DNA from: Prasinococcaceae sp. CCMP 1430
Lineage: Eukaryota > Prasinodermophyta > Palmophyllophyceae > Prasinococcales > Prasinococcaceae
Length of the DNA: 11,500 bases
Assembly (NCBI GenBank): GCA_013416795.1
Contig: RQSC01000033.1
Span: 162,944 to 174,443 of the forward strand
Direction: 5' to 3'
This document shows, one piece after another, positions 1 to 7,656 of the stretch. The notes beneath the pieces were generated by a model, which was not told the origin of the DNA, did no database searches, and saw only the letters and a list, made by a program, of their open reading frames with translations. The translations under genes and the position numbers were made by a program. Numbering within the stretch: position 1 is the stretch's first letter; the number at the start of each line of letters is the position of its first letter.

Positions 1-1803
1 CTTGGCGACCAGGCGAACCACTTTGAGGCCAGTGGCGGCGACCTTTTCTGTGAGCTGATCCACGGCAACGTTGGACGGTGCGCACACGAGGACCTGCCCT
101 TGGTTGAGTTTGCTCATGTGATACACGACGGTGGCGGATGTCACAGTCTTTCCTGTGCCAGGTGGGCCCTGGATGAGGCTGAACGGGCGGCTCAACACGG
201 TTCGCACGGCCTCGGCCTGCGAGTGGTTGAGCTCTGGCAGGCCGGGCGCCGAGATGTGAGCTGGTGGCTTGCCCCGCATCGGCTGCGGCTCCGGCTCGTG
301 CCCCAGCAGTGTGTGGTATATGAAGCCCGACACCGAGGTCTCGTCGTTCGCAAACAGCTTGAGCGCCGTGCGCATGCGGTCGTAACTAATCGCTTTCCAG
401 CAAACCTCTACGCCGTAGCCCAAGGTGACCGAGGTCGGGATGTTGCGGCCGCGCAGCTCTAGCGCCACCTCGCCGGTCTCGGGAACGACCTTGACGACGC
501 GCCCAACGTAGGTCGTCTCCTTGGCGTTGCCGCCACCATTGTATTCTGCGCACTTCGCGCGCTTACTGCGTCCCTTGCCGCGCTTGCCACTCTCGTTGGC
601 AGCCCCGCCGCCAGCACTCGCACCATCGTCCTCCCTTTTCGGCGGGCGCAGGGCCATCTCCTGGCCCACCGCGAGCTTGGCCTCGTGGTCCTCCTGCGGA
701 TAGTAGAAGTTGGCGATCTGTCTCCGATTGAGCGAGACGTCCCACTGCACGGTCACATCAGACTTGGCCTGACTTTCCTTAGTCAGCCTGTCGTGCTCCG
801 CCTCGAGGCCGACGAGCGCCTCATAGATACGCATGTAGCTCACCGAATCCTCGTACCGGGTCTGCACCGGCTCGGCATCATCGTCCATGCCTGGCCTCTC
901 GAGGTCCTCGAGCGTGGCCTCGGGCTCGCGCTTCCACAGCTCCTCGAGGCGGTTGACCTGCGCTGCGCTCAGGTGGCGCGCGCGCACAACGTCGTGCGCC
1001 GAGGGCTCCTTAATCAGCCATGGCAGGAACTTCTTGTTCTGCACGATGGGCTGCCACTGATCCATGTCCCAGTCGAACTCCTTGCGGCCGCTGGCAAACA
1101 CGTCCGGGTCGCGCGAGATGAGCGCGACGGTGTTCTCGCCTTCAGTCGTGACGGGCACGAATCCGAGCGAGAAGACGTTGCGGTTGCCGGTGATGTAGCA
1201 CTCGAGCACCGTTTCGCCAAGCGGTGACTCCTTGTGAAGCACCACTTCCTTGTTGCGGCTGCGCACGAGGTGGTACACGAGGCAGCTTGCGGGCAGCGTG
1301 CCGCAGCGCGCGTTGCAAAACCACTTGCCTGTGGCCGCGCACCGCGCGACGCACGCCGGGTCGGAGATGCCGCAATACGCGCACGCCCACTCTGGAAGGT
1401 CCTCCTCAGCGAGCGTCTCGCCATCGCCGCCACCCGCGCCTTCGCCCTTGGCGCCATCGCCGAGCGAGAGACCCTCCACGCCGCTCGCAAGCGCGTCCGC
1501 GTCCCCTTGCCGCTGGCCCTGGTCATGGGCTGCCACGCCGCCGATGGCCTCCTCGTACCACGCCGCCTTCGCATCGCTGCTGCTCTGCTGCTGCTGCTGC
1601 TGCTGCTGTTCACGCCGCTGCTGGCGCCGCGGCTGCTGCTGCCGTTGCCGCTGCGGCGGCGGCTGCTGGTGATGTTGCTCATACTGCTTACTAGACGCGG
1701 TCGTTGCCACGTCGTCGCCCTCCTCGTCGAACTCCAGGAAGGTGTAGTCGCCAGCCCCGCCGTCGGCGAGCGCGGCGTCGAGCGCATCCGCCTCGAGCGA
1801 CAT
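1..1803 (-). CDS. UPF1: UPF1 (RENT1) RNA helicase, N-terminal part, 3' end outside window
   Basis: ATP-dependent RNA helicase central to cytoplasmic nonsense-mediated mRNA decay; its CH domain binds UPF2. The frame is open for 601 codons and continues past base 1. It starts at the ATG ending at 1803, the first after an in-frame stop at 1885-1887. Residues 20-26 (YTFLEFD) match a motif near the N-terminus of plant UPF1, which supports this start. Next comes a Gln-rich region with eight Gln (about 66-73), then the Cys/His domain from C141 (C141, C144, C151, C155, C163, H178). After that come subdomains 1B/1C and motif I (Walker A, GPPGTGKT at 546-553), followed by VLVCAPSNVAVDQL. No intron is needed anywhere in this part. 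Oddities: most ligands of the third zinc module are missing, and about 43 low-complexity basic residues are inserted in subdomain 1B. The helicase core beyond motif Ia is not in the window. Confidence 0.95.
   Translation of the reverse strand, partial: MSLEADALDAALADGGAGDYTFLEFDEEGDDVATTASSKQYEQHHQQPPPQRQRQQQPRRQQRREQQQQQQQQSSSDAKAAWYEEAIGGVAAHDQGQRQGDADALASGVEGLSLGDGAKGEGAGGGDGETLAEEDLPEWACAYCGISDPACVARCAATGKWFCNARCGTLPASCLVYHLVRSRNKEVVLHKESPLGETVLECYITGNRNVFSLGFVPVTTEGENTVALISRDPDVFASGRKEFDWDMDQWQPIVQNKKFLPWLIKEPSAHDVVRARHLSAAQVNRLEELWKREPEATLEDLERPGMDDDAEPVQTRYEDSVSYMRIYEALVGLEAEHDRLTKESQAKSDVTVQWDVSLNRRQIANFYYPQEDHEAKLAVGQEMALRPPKREDDGASAGGGAANESGKRGKGRSKRAKCAEYNGGGNAKETTYVGRVVKVVPETGEVALELRGRNIPTSVTLGYGVEVCWKAISYDRMRTALKLFANDETSVSGFIYHTLLGHEPEPQPMRGKPPAHISAPGLPELNHSQAEAVRTVLSRPFSLIQGPPGTGKTVTSATVVYHMSKLNQGQVLVCAPSNVAVDQLTEKVAATGLKVVRLVAK
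1585..1608. repeat. (CTG)8 trinucleotide repeat coding for Gln in UPF1
   Basis: Eight perfect CTG units on the plus strand, read as CAG (Gln) on the minus strand in the UPF1 frame. They lie in the poorly conserved linker between the N-terminal motif and the CH domain, and further interrupted CTG/CGG-type units follow up to about 1665. Such runs are expected to vary in length between strains. Confidence 0.9.
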
Positions 1804-2185
1804 CGCGCGCCGCGCGCCGCGGGCGTGGGTGCGCAGCGCGCGCGCCTGCGCTTGCGTCTCGCGCGCGCTGTCGCCCGCGACCTGTCATGCCGTGAGGCGG
1901 CGGCGGGCACATGCGGAGATGGTGGGGGGTCGGGGGTGGGGCGGGAGGCTGGGGAGCAGAGGGGGCGAGGCCCGCTGGGCAACCCCACCGGCCGCCGCGC
2001 TGCAGATCGGATGCGAGCACTCTTTCCTTTTCCCTTTCCCCGACGACGGCCCGCCGATTCTGAATTTTCGACGTCGGTTGTCTTCCAAGTTTTCCCCGCT
2101 CCAATGGCCGTGCGTGCTGGCCTTCTTTGGCCGGGGCATTCCGGAAAATGATCCGTGATTGCAGGTCGTCCCTGCGGGCGCGCGC

Positions 2186-2215
2186 GAGCCGGCTCGCCGC
2201 GAGCCGGCTCACCGC
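2186..2215. repeat. Tandem 15-bp repeat, two units, one mismatch
   Basis: GAGCCGGCTCGCCGC (2186-2200) is followed directly by GAGCCGGCTCACCGC (2201-2215). Each unit holds the palindrome GAGCCGGCTC, so each could form a small hairpin. It lies about 185-210 bp upstream of the SPB1 start, in the putative promoter or 5' UTR. Confidence 0.8.
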
Positions 2216-2298
2216 GATCCGGCGGCTGCGGCGGCTGGCGAGCCCGTGCGGGCCGTGGGAGGGGGGCGCGGGGCGCCACAGCGGCGCGCGGGCCCGGC

Positions 2299-2322
2299 GC
2301 TCGCTCGCTCGCTCGCTCGCTC
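2299..2322. repeat. (GCTC)6 tetranucleotide microsatellite
   Basis: Six perfect GCTC units, ending about 75 bp before the SPB1 ATG, so probably in its 5' UTR or core promoter. A polypyrimidine-rich stretch follows it. Confidence 0.85.
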
Positions 2323-2397
2323 CGCGGGTCCTTCCCCCGACCCTCTCTCCGAGAGGTCCCGCACTGCCGGCCGGCCCGCCGCGCGTGCCCGGCGGCC

Positions 2398-4878
2398 ATG
2401 GGGCGCAAGACGAAGACGGGCGGCAAGACGCGCCTCGACAAGTACTACAAGCTCGCCAAGGAGCTCGGCTACCGCGCGCGCTCAGCCTTCAAGCTCATTC
2501 AGCTGAACAAGAAGTATGACTTCCTAGGGTCGAGCCGCTCGCTGGTCGACCTGTGCGCGGCACCCGGTGGCTGGCTGCAGGTGGCCGTCAAGCACATGCC
2601 CGTGGGCTCCAAGATCATCGGCGTGGACCTCGCTCCCATCCGGCCCATCAAGGGGTGCGTCACGTTCATCAACGACATCACGACGCCCGCATGCCGCGCC
2701 GAAATAAAAAAGGAGCTCAACGGCGGCCTGGTGGAGGTGGTGGTGCACGACGGTGCGCCCAACGTGGGCGGCGCATGGGCCAAGGAGGCCTATCTGCAGG
2801 CCGCGCTCACCCTCGAGGCGCTGCGCCTCGCCACGGACGTCCTGCAGCCGGGTGGCTGGTTCGTCACCAAAATCTTCCGCTCGGAGGACTACTTCTCGCT
2901 GATGTTCGCGTTCCGGCAGCTCTTCGAAGGCGTCTATGCCACCAAGCCGACGTCGTCGCGCAACACCTCGGCGGAGATCTTCGTGGTGTGCAAGGGCTAC
3001 AAGGCGCCGAAGTCCATCGACCCAAAATTTCTCGACCCCAAGCACCTCTTCAAACAGCTTGAGGATGAGGACGGCGGCGCCGAGAAGGTGGACGTGCTGC
3101 GCCAGCAGCCGGGCAAGGCGCACAAGAACCGCGAGGGCTATGGTCCAGGCGGCGCTGCTGAGCGCTACAAGGCGTGCGGCGCGATGGCATTTCTACGCGC
3201 GGACAACCCAGTGGAGATGCTCGGCCTGTACGGCTCCATTGATCTCAGCGGGGACGACTGCGCCGACGTGCGCCTGCACGCGGCGACGACAGCTGAGGTG
3301 AAGGCACTGTGCGAAGACCTCAAGGTGCTTGCGCCACGCGACTTCAAGGCACTGCTCCGTTGGCGCATCAAGGCGCGCGACGTGCTCAAGGACGAGCTCG
3401 CCGCGCAGGCGGCTGCCAAGAAGGAGCAGGCCGCCGCCGACGGCAAGGATGTCGACAGCGAGCCTGAGGATGAGAATGAAGCGCTGCTCAAGGAGATGGG
3501 GCGCCTGTATGAGAGCGACCGTCATCGCGCAGCACAAGAAAAGAAGCGCCGCAGGCGACTGCTGGAGCGTGAGCGGACGCGCCGCGCGGCCAAGCTTGCC
3601 GGCGAGGGACCAATTGATGGCGGCGACGAGGAGCTCTTCAGCATGGCCGCAGCCAAGGCGCGCGGCGCGGGCGGCGCGGGCGGCGCAACGCTCGACGCCG
3701 TGGGCGAGGACGACGGTCACTCCGACACGGACTCTGACGCCGCTCCGATGGAGGAGGAGGAGCCTGACTACGGCTCCGACGAGGAGGCAGCGTATCAGGG
3801 CCAGGTGGAGGAGTACCTGGACGCGCTGTACGACCGCTACAAGGAGGCGCGCGGCGCCGCGACGGGGCAGGGCGCGCGCCGCCGCGCGCGTAACCTCGCG
3901 GCGGAGGGGGGCGACGAAGAAGGTCTCGATGGGGACGCGCACATGCCAGAGCCAATGCCTGGCTATGGCGTCGAGGTATTCGATGACAGCGACGCCGAGG
4001 AGGAGGACGCCGGTGCAGCCGACAGGCAGAAGCGCCAGCTGCAGCAGTGGTACAGCCAGGACGTCTTCGCGGGCATGAACGGCGGCGGCGAGGCTGGTGA
4101 CCATGAAGGTGCGATTGAGGAGGGGAGCGACGAGGAGGAGGAAGAGGAGGGCGGTGCGGCCGAGCGCAGGGTGCGCTTCGCGGCGGCACCGTCAACGAGC
4201 GCGCGCGCGCGCGGCGGCGTCCCCGCGGCACCGGAGTACGACCCGGAGGTGGGCGCGTTCACGGACACCATCGAACGCTTTGACAGCAGCGACAGTGACA
4301 GCGATGCCGAAGAGGAGCTAGGAGACGAGTTCGACCAGCTCCCAGACGAAGAGAAGGCCGCCATTCGCGCGCACGCGCGACGGATGAAGCTCGAGGGTCG
4401 CAAGGCGCGCGACGCGATGATCGAGAGCGGGTACAACCGTTATACCTTCCATGACGACGCAGCGCCCGAGTGGCTGCTCGAGGACGAGCGCAAGCATTTT
4501 GTGCCCATGTCGCAAGTGACCGCCGAGGAGGTGGCCGCCGAAAAGGAGTACTTTAAGAAGGTCAACGCGCGGCCCATCAAGAAGATCGCGGAGGCGAAGA
4601 ATCGCCAGAAGAGACGCGCGCACAAAGCGCTCGAGAAGGCCAAGGCGAACGCCAACGCCATCGCTGAGGGCGAGGGCTCGCAGGCCTCAAAGGCCAAACG
4701 CATTGCCAGCCTCATGGCGAAGGCGAAGGCTAATGCGAAGGGCGGCAAGGGACAGGCAGGCAAAGGCAAGAAGGGCAGCGGCAAGAAGTTCGACAGCCGG
4801 ATGAAGGCCGACATGCGCGGCCAGAAAGCGGCCGAGCGCCGGAACGCGAAGAGGGGTGGCGCGAAGAAGCGCCGCTGA
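2398..4878 (+). CDS. SPB1: SPB1/FTSJ3-like pre-rRNA 2'-O-methyltransferase
   Basis: Nucleolar SAM-dependent methyltransferase. In yeast, Spb1 2'-O-methylates the A-loop of 25S rRNA and is needed for 60S maturation. The single open frame gives 826 residues, close to yeast and human lengths. The start at 2398 was chosen because family members begin MG-K-K followed by GK-R-DKYY-LAKE; ATG context GGCCATGG is good. The RrmJ/FtsJ domain spans 1-205: SAM motif VDLCAAPGGW (50-59) and the K-D-K-E tetrad at K32, D118 (HDGAPNVG), K158 (FVTKIFRS) and E193. A DUF3381-type middle region (about 235-385) follows, then long acidic Glu/Asp/Ser and basic low-complexity segments. The Spb1 C-terminal domain begins near 650 (NRYTFHDD at about 680) and ends in a Lys/Arg-rich tail typical of nucleolar proteins. 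All catalytic residues are present and no intron is required. Confidence 0.95.
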   Translation: MGRKTKTGGKTRLDKYYKLAKELGYRARSAFKLIQLNKKYDFLGSSRSLVDLCAAPGGWLQVAVKHMPVGSKIIGVDLAPIRPIKGCVTFINDITTPACRAEIKKELNGGLVEVVVHDGAPNVGGAWAKEAYLQAALTLEALRLATDVLQPGGWFVTKIFRSEDYFSLMFAFRQLFEGVYATKPTSSRNTSAEIFVVCKGYKAPKSIDPKFLDPKHLFKQLEDEDGGAEKVDVLRQQPGKAHKNREGYGPGGAAERYKACGAMAFLRADNPVEMLGLYGSIDLSGDDCADVRLHAATTAEVKALCEDLKVLAPRDFKALLRWRIKARDVLKDELAAQAAAKKEQAAADGKDVDSEPEDENEALLKEMGRLYESDRHRAAQEKKRRRRLLERERTRRAAKLAGEGPIDGGDEELFSMAAAKARGAGGAGGATLDAVGEDDGHSDTDSDAAPMEEEEPDYGSDEEAAYQGQVEEYLDALYDRYKEARGAATGQGARRRARNLAAEGGDEEGLDGDAHMPEPMPGYGVEVFDDSDAEEEDAGAADRQKRQLQQWYSQDVFAGMNGGGEAGDHEGAIEEGSDEEEEEEGGAAERRVRFAAAPSTSARARGGVPAAPEYDPEVGAFTDTIERFDSSDSDSDAEEELGDEFDQLPDEEKAAIRAHARRMKLEGRKARDAMIESGYNRYTFHDDAAPEWLLEDERKHFVPMSQVTAEEVAAEKEYFKKVNARPIKKIAEAKNRQKRRAHKALEKAKANANAIAEGEGSQASKAKRIASLMAKAKANAKGGKGQAGKGKKGSGKKFDSRMKADMRGQKAAERRNAKRGGAKKRR

Positions 4879-4978
4879 GGCGCCCCTGGCGATGGTACGA
4901 GCTCGTAATTAATCATTCATGACACAGGAGCAAGAGGATGCGCGCCGCGCGCGCGCGCACTGCCGCTTGCTCTCGCTG
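4879..4978. terminator. Convergent 3' spacer of SPB1 and the ZNF511-like gene
   Basis: Only 100 bp separate the two facing stop codons. The AT-rich block at about 4906-4921 (around TAATTAATCATTCAT) is the only such stretch and may serve 3'-end formation on both strands, so the two 3' UTRs probably overlap. A GC dinucleotide run follows at about 4940-4960. No canonical AATAAA is seen on either strand. Confidence 0.35.
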
Positions 4979-5863
4979 TCAAGCATCCTCCATTGCCACG
5001 TCTGCTGAATGCATGCTCGTCTCCGGAAGAAGCGAGCGCGTTCCCCGGCCGCGGGCGCGGGCGCGGCCGCCTCTGCCAAGGACGCCTTTTCCGGCCGGCT
5101 CCCCGCCCCCGCGCCCTCCTCGGCCGGCCCCGACGTGAAGGGTGGGCTTTCCCTTGCTGCTCCCCTTGCCGCCGCCAGCGCACTTCCTCGGAGCCGTCCC
5201 GCTTTCGAACCGGTGCACGGCGTCAGCCGGCCAGCCGTGCGTATCGCGCACGTGCTGCCCGCGCGCTGCAGCGGAAGCAAAGACTGCGTCGCAGCCATCG
5301 ACGAGGCACTTGTACACCATGCCTCCCCGCGCGGCCATTGCAGCAAAGTATGCGTCATGCGCCTCGGCTATGTGCAGCTCGAGGAGGCGCGGCGTCGGCA
5401 GCGTGCGCGAGCACACCCTGCAGCGAAAGTAGTGACGCGCGCGGTAGTGCGCCTGCAGCGCTGCACTGTCTTCGAAGCGCGCTCCGCAGCCAGGCTCTGG
5501 GCACTCGTGCACCCCACCGCCCGCCTCCGAGCCACCGGCCTCCTTCTGTTGCTCCTGCGGCTGCTGCTGCTGTGTCACCGGCGCCTCCGCCTGCCTCGCC
5601 AGCGCCTCGCGATGCGCGTCGGCCTCAGCGAAGAACGCGTCGTCCGCGTTCCGCGGTCGTGGCGCCGCAGGTGGCAGCGCGGCCAGCGCGGCCTCTGCCG
5701 CCGCGAGGAAGCTGCTCTGCGCCTCGCCCCCGCCGCCGCCGTCTGACGCATCCACCTCCATGTCCGTGCCACCGCACTGCGCTGGCCCGCGCCGCGCGCG
5801 GTCTGGCAGCCCCGCTGGAGGTAAAAATGGGCTGACGAGCTTAATGACGGCTTGCACTTGCAT
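4979..5863 (-). CDS. ZNF511-like C2H2 zinc-finger protein
   Basis: Protein of up to 294 residues with three C2H2 units: C121/C126/H139/H144, C148/C151/H164/H169 and C186/C191/H204/H209. The order, spacing and linkers (HDAYF after finger 2, YKCLVDGCDAVF in finger 3, then H-x-WPAD-x-RF) resemble animal ZNF511, a conserved but poorly understood protein. The N-terminal half is Ala/Gln-rich with QQQQ near 98-101. The C-terminal tail (about 225-280) is Gly/Arg/Lys-rich and could bind nucleic acid (inference). The outermost ATG (5863) has a weak context and lies 32 bp below the upstream gene's stop. Met35 (ATG ending at 5761, context GACATGG) is a better start and would give 260 residues. Function is not established from sequence. 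Confidence 0.75.
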   Translation of the reverse strand: MQVQAVIKLVSPFLPPAGLPDRARRGPAQCGGTDMEVDASDGGGGGEAQSSFLAAAEAALAALPPAAPRPRNADDAFFAEADAHREALARQAEAPVTQQQQPQEQQKEAGGSEAGGGVHECPEPGCGARFEDSAALQAHYRARHYFRCRVCSRTLPTPRLLELHIAEAHDAYFAAMAARGGMVYKCLVDGCDAVFASAAARGQHVRDTHGWPADAVHRFESGTAPRKCAGGGKGSSKGKPTLHVGAGRGGRGGGEPAGKGVLGRGGRARARGRGTRSLLPETSMHSADVAMEDA

Positions 5864-5895
5864 AGATGCTCAGTAGTTACAGTGTGTTAATGCTG

Positions 5896-6215
5896 TCACA
5901 CGCGCTCAAGCCTCACCCTGAGCACCTTGTCCCTCTTGAGCCACTTAGCGCGCGCGCGCGCACCGTCTACGCGTGAGGGCAGAGGAACGCTCAGTGCACC
6001 CCCGCCGCCATTGCCCCACACTAGTCGCAGATCGCGTTCACCTACATCGAGGTCCACAGATGCTGCCGAGTCGAGCATGGGCAGCGACACGCACACCTGA
6101 ATACCCGAGGTGGTCTCGCTCACGCTATACTCTGGTGCGAGGACCTCTTGGATCAGGGGCTTGCCGGGGCTTTCCTCTGCCGGGTGCTTGGTGGGCATCT
6201 GCGCACCGCTGCTCT

Positions 6216-6273
<58 letters not shown>

Positions 6274-7279
6274 TGCTGCGACCTTCCGCTCCGACACCTC
6301 ACGGAGGAGCGGCTCGGCGCTCTGGCACTGCTGCGAGCCACTGCCTGCCGCGGGTATGTCCAGGTTGGACAGCTGCTCAAGCAGCGAGCGCTCGCCCGCG
6401 CTAGTTGTCGGCTGCGCCTGAGACTGCTTTGGCTGCTGCTGCTGTAGCCTTTGTTTCGCCCTGTCGCCCTGCTGTTGCGCGTGCGCGGTTGTATTCGGAA
6501 GCTCGTCGTTAGGCAGCACACCCTGTGCCCATCGCAGCCTGACCTCACGTCCCACGCCGAGACGCACTCCCTCTCCCGCCGCGCGCTCCGCGAAGCGCAG
6601 CGCGCGGTCCACGAGCAGCGGCCGGAAAAACGCGCCGGGCGCGTCGGCCTCGTGCGCGGCACGCCGCACGGCAGCCGGGTGAACGCGCAGCTCGAACGTG
6701 AGCTCACGCGCGCCGGCCGACGGTGGCAACGGCTCGCCGCCCTTCCACTCGAGCGGAAGCTCGACCGCACGTGGATCACGCTCGCGGCTGAGGTCACCGT
6801 CTGGCCGGCGCGAGCGCGGCTCGCCCACTGACGACGCGCGCCATAGCCCCACTGATGCGCGTCGCCCGTCACTCGTCGCGCACAAGATCACAAGCGCCGG
6901 GGGCTTCCTCCCACCCGCCGCGCCCGCCGAGCTGTCCGTGCGCGCTGACGCAGGTGCTCGTGCGCGCTCGCCTACCTCGAACCCAGAAGCAGCTGCCGCA
7001 GCTCGAGCCGCGCCATGCGGCGTGACAATCTCGGGGGCGCCCCCTGGAGCTCCAGGTCTGCCGCCCTGCGCTCCTCCGCTGGCGCCGCCTGGAGCGCCCG
7101 ACATGCCGCCCGGCAGGACCATGCCGCTGGCCTTGGCGTTTGCCATCTGCTCGTTGAGGAACCGCTTGTACCCCTCAGGATCGCTCTCGGCGAGCTCGTC
7201 GAGGAACGACCACATGCTACTCGCGTGTTTGCGCGCCGCGTCGACGCCACCCGGCATCGAGCTCAGGAGCTCCTCCAGC

Positions 7280-7315
<36 letters not shown>

Positions 7316-7503
7316 GTGCCGCCGCTCCCGCTACCATCGCCGCTTCCCGCCGCCGCGGCCGCCGCCTGCTGCAGCTGTTCCATGAGGCCTTCCATCGCGC
7401 GGCGGTCGCGGCCCCTGCCACGCACCGCCGCGACCGCCGCCGCCGCTGCCTCGCGCACGCTGTGGCGGCGTGGACCGGCACGTGCGGGGAACAGCGTGGA
7501 CAT
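5896..7503 (-). CDS. PIH1D2: PIH1D2-like co-chaperone (PIH1 domain plus C-terminal CS domain)
   Basis: PIH-domain proteins link HSP90 to R2TP-type complexes with RuvB-like ATPases and help assemble axonemal dyneins and other complexes. Residues 97-116 (MWSFLDELAESDPEGYKRFL) match the N-terminal signature of PIH1D2. A divergent PIH1 core follows at about 200-340 (HPAAVRRAA, FFRPLLVDRALRFAE). The C-terminus from about 452 is a PIH1_CS-type beta domain (EYSVSETTSGIQVCVSLPML ... LRVRLERV). Linkers are unusual: Ala and 12-Gly runs before residue 80, Gly/Pro/Ala-rich at 120-165, Gln-rich near 345-365 and an 18-Val run at 412-429. The frame is uninterrupted for 535 residues, versus about 315 in human; the excess is low-complexity linker. 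The first 36 residues are Arg/Ala-rich and non-conserved, so Met37 (ATG ending at 7395) may be the true start. Confidence 0.8.
6217..6270. repeat. (GAC)18 perfect trinucleotide repeat, read as polyvaline
   Basis: Eighteen perfect GAC units on the plus strand; on the minus strand they are GTC codons in frame with the PIH1D2-like gene (Val412-429). The run lies in the linker between the PIH1 and CS domains. Perfect identity of all 18 codons points to recent slippage expansion. Confidence 0.95.
7279..7314. repeat. GCC repeat coding for 12 glycines in the PIH1D2-like gene
   Basis: Eleven perfect GCC units (7282-7314) plus one CCC, read as Gly64-75 on the minus strand. They sit between an Ala/Gly/Ser-rich segment and the LEELLSSMPGG helix that precedes the conserved N-terminal motif. 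Confidence 0.9.
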
Positions 7504-7656
7504 GGCATGGCGCCCAATGGGGCAAACTGCTCCATTTAACCCTACAGTACAATATACCTCAAATGTAACCCTAACTCAGTCGCGGCTCGGCACACGGACG
7601 CGCCGGCACGAGTTCACTCTGTCTATCCCCTCTAATACTACGTCGTCATCCTACAG
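7504..7656 (-). promoter_or_regulatory. Spacer upstream of the PIH1D2-like gene with TATA-like and telo-box-like motifs
   Basis: 153 bp between the YjbQ-family stop and the PIH1D2-like start; it must hold the 3' end of one and the promoter of the other. It is AT-richer than its surroundings. Read on the minus strand, TATATT lies at 7556-7551, about 48 bp before the ATG at 7503. TTAGGGTTA-type motifs occur at 7537-7544 and 7566-7575 (TAACCCTA on the plus strand), like plant telo-box promoter elements. Motif calls are by eye. Confidence 0.4.

Larger units (their letters stand above)
1804..2397. promoter_or_regulatory. Divergent spacer between UPF1 and SPB1 (putative shared promoter and 5' UTRs)
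   Basis: 594 bp with no supported gene. Both flanking genes are transcribed away from it, so it should hold both promoters. A locally AT-richer, pyrimidine-rich stretch at about 2020-2160 stands out from the GC-rich flanks. It contains a CCAAT pentamer at 2101-2105, a GACGTC core near 2070 and a TTCCGGAA palindrome near 2141-2148. The part next to SPB1 carries a tandem 15-bp repeat and a GCTC repeat. The SPB1 frame stays open upstream to 2155, but that extension is Arg/Gly/Ala-rich and unlike the family. The motif calls are by eye only. Confidence 0.5.

Noticed and set aside
2155-2397. 81-codon N-terminal extension of SPB1
   Set aside because: Open by base composition only; the family N-terminus starts at the ATG at 2398 and the extension is Arg/Gly/Ala-rich with repeats.
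1014-2441. Long 475-codon open frame on the minus strand overlapping UPF1 and the spacer
   Set aside because: Arg/Ser/Ala-rich shadow of the UPF1 frame, typical of GC-rich DNA; the UPF1 frame carries the conserved protein sequence.
3193-4104. 303-codon minus-strand frame inside SPB1
   Set aside because: Antisense shadow of the SPB1 coding region; no recognisable domain, hydrophobic look comes from antisense of acidic and basic codons.
4993-5835. 280-codon plus-strand frame opposite the ZNF511-like gene
   Set aside because: Arg/Pro/Ser-rich antisense shadow; the minus frame has three regular C2H2 units.
6148-6447. Plus-strand frames with polyAsp or polyThr over the GAC repeat
   Set aside because: They lie antisense to a conserved CS-domain gene and have no family-like sequence outside the repeat.
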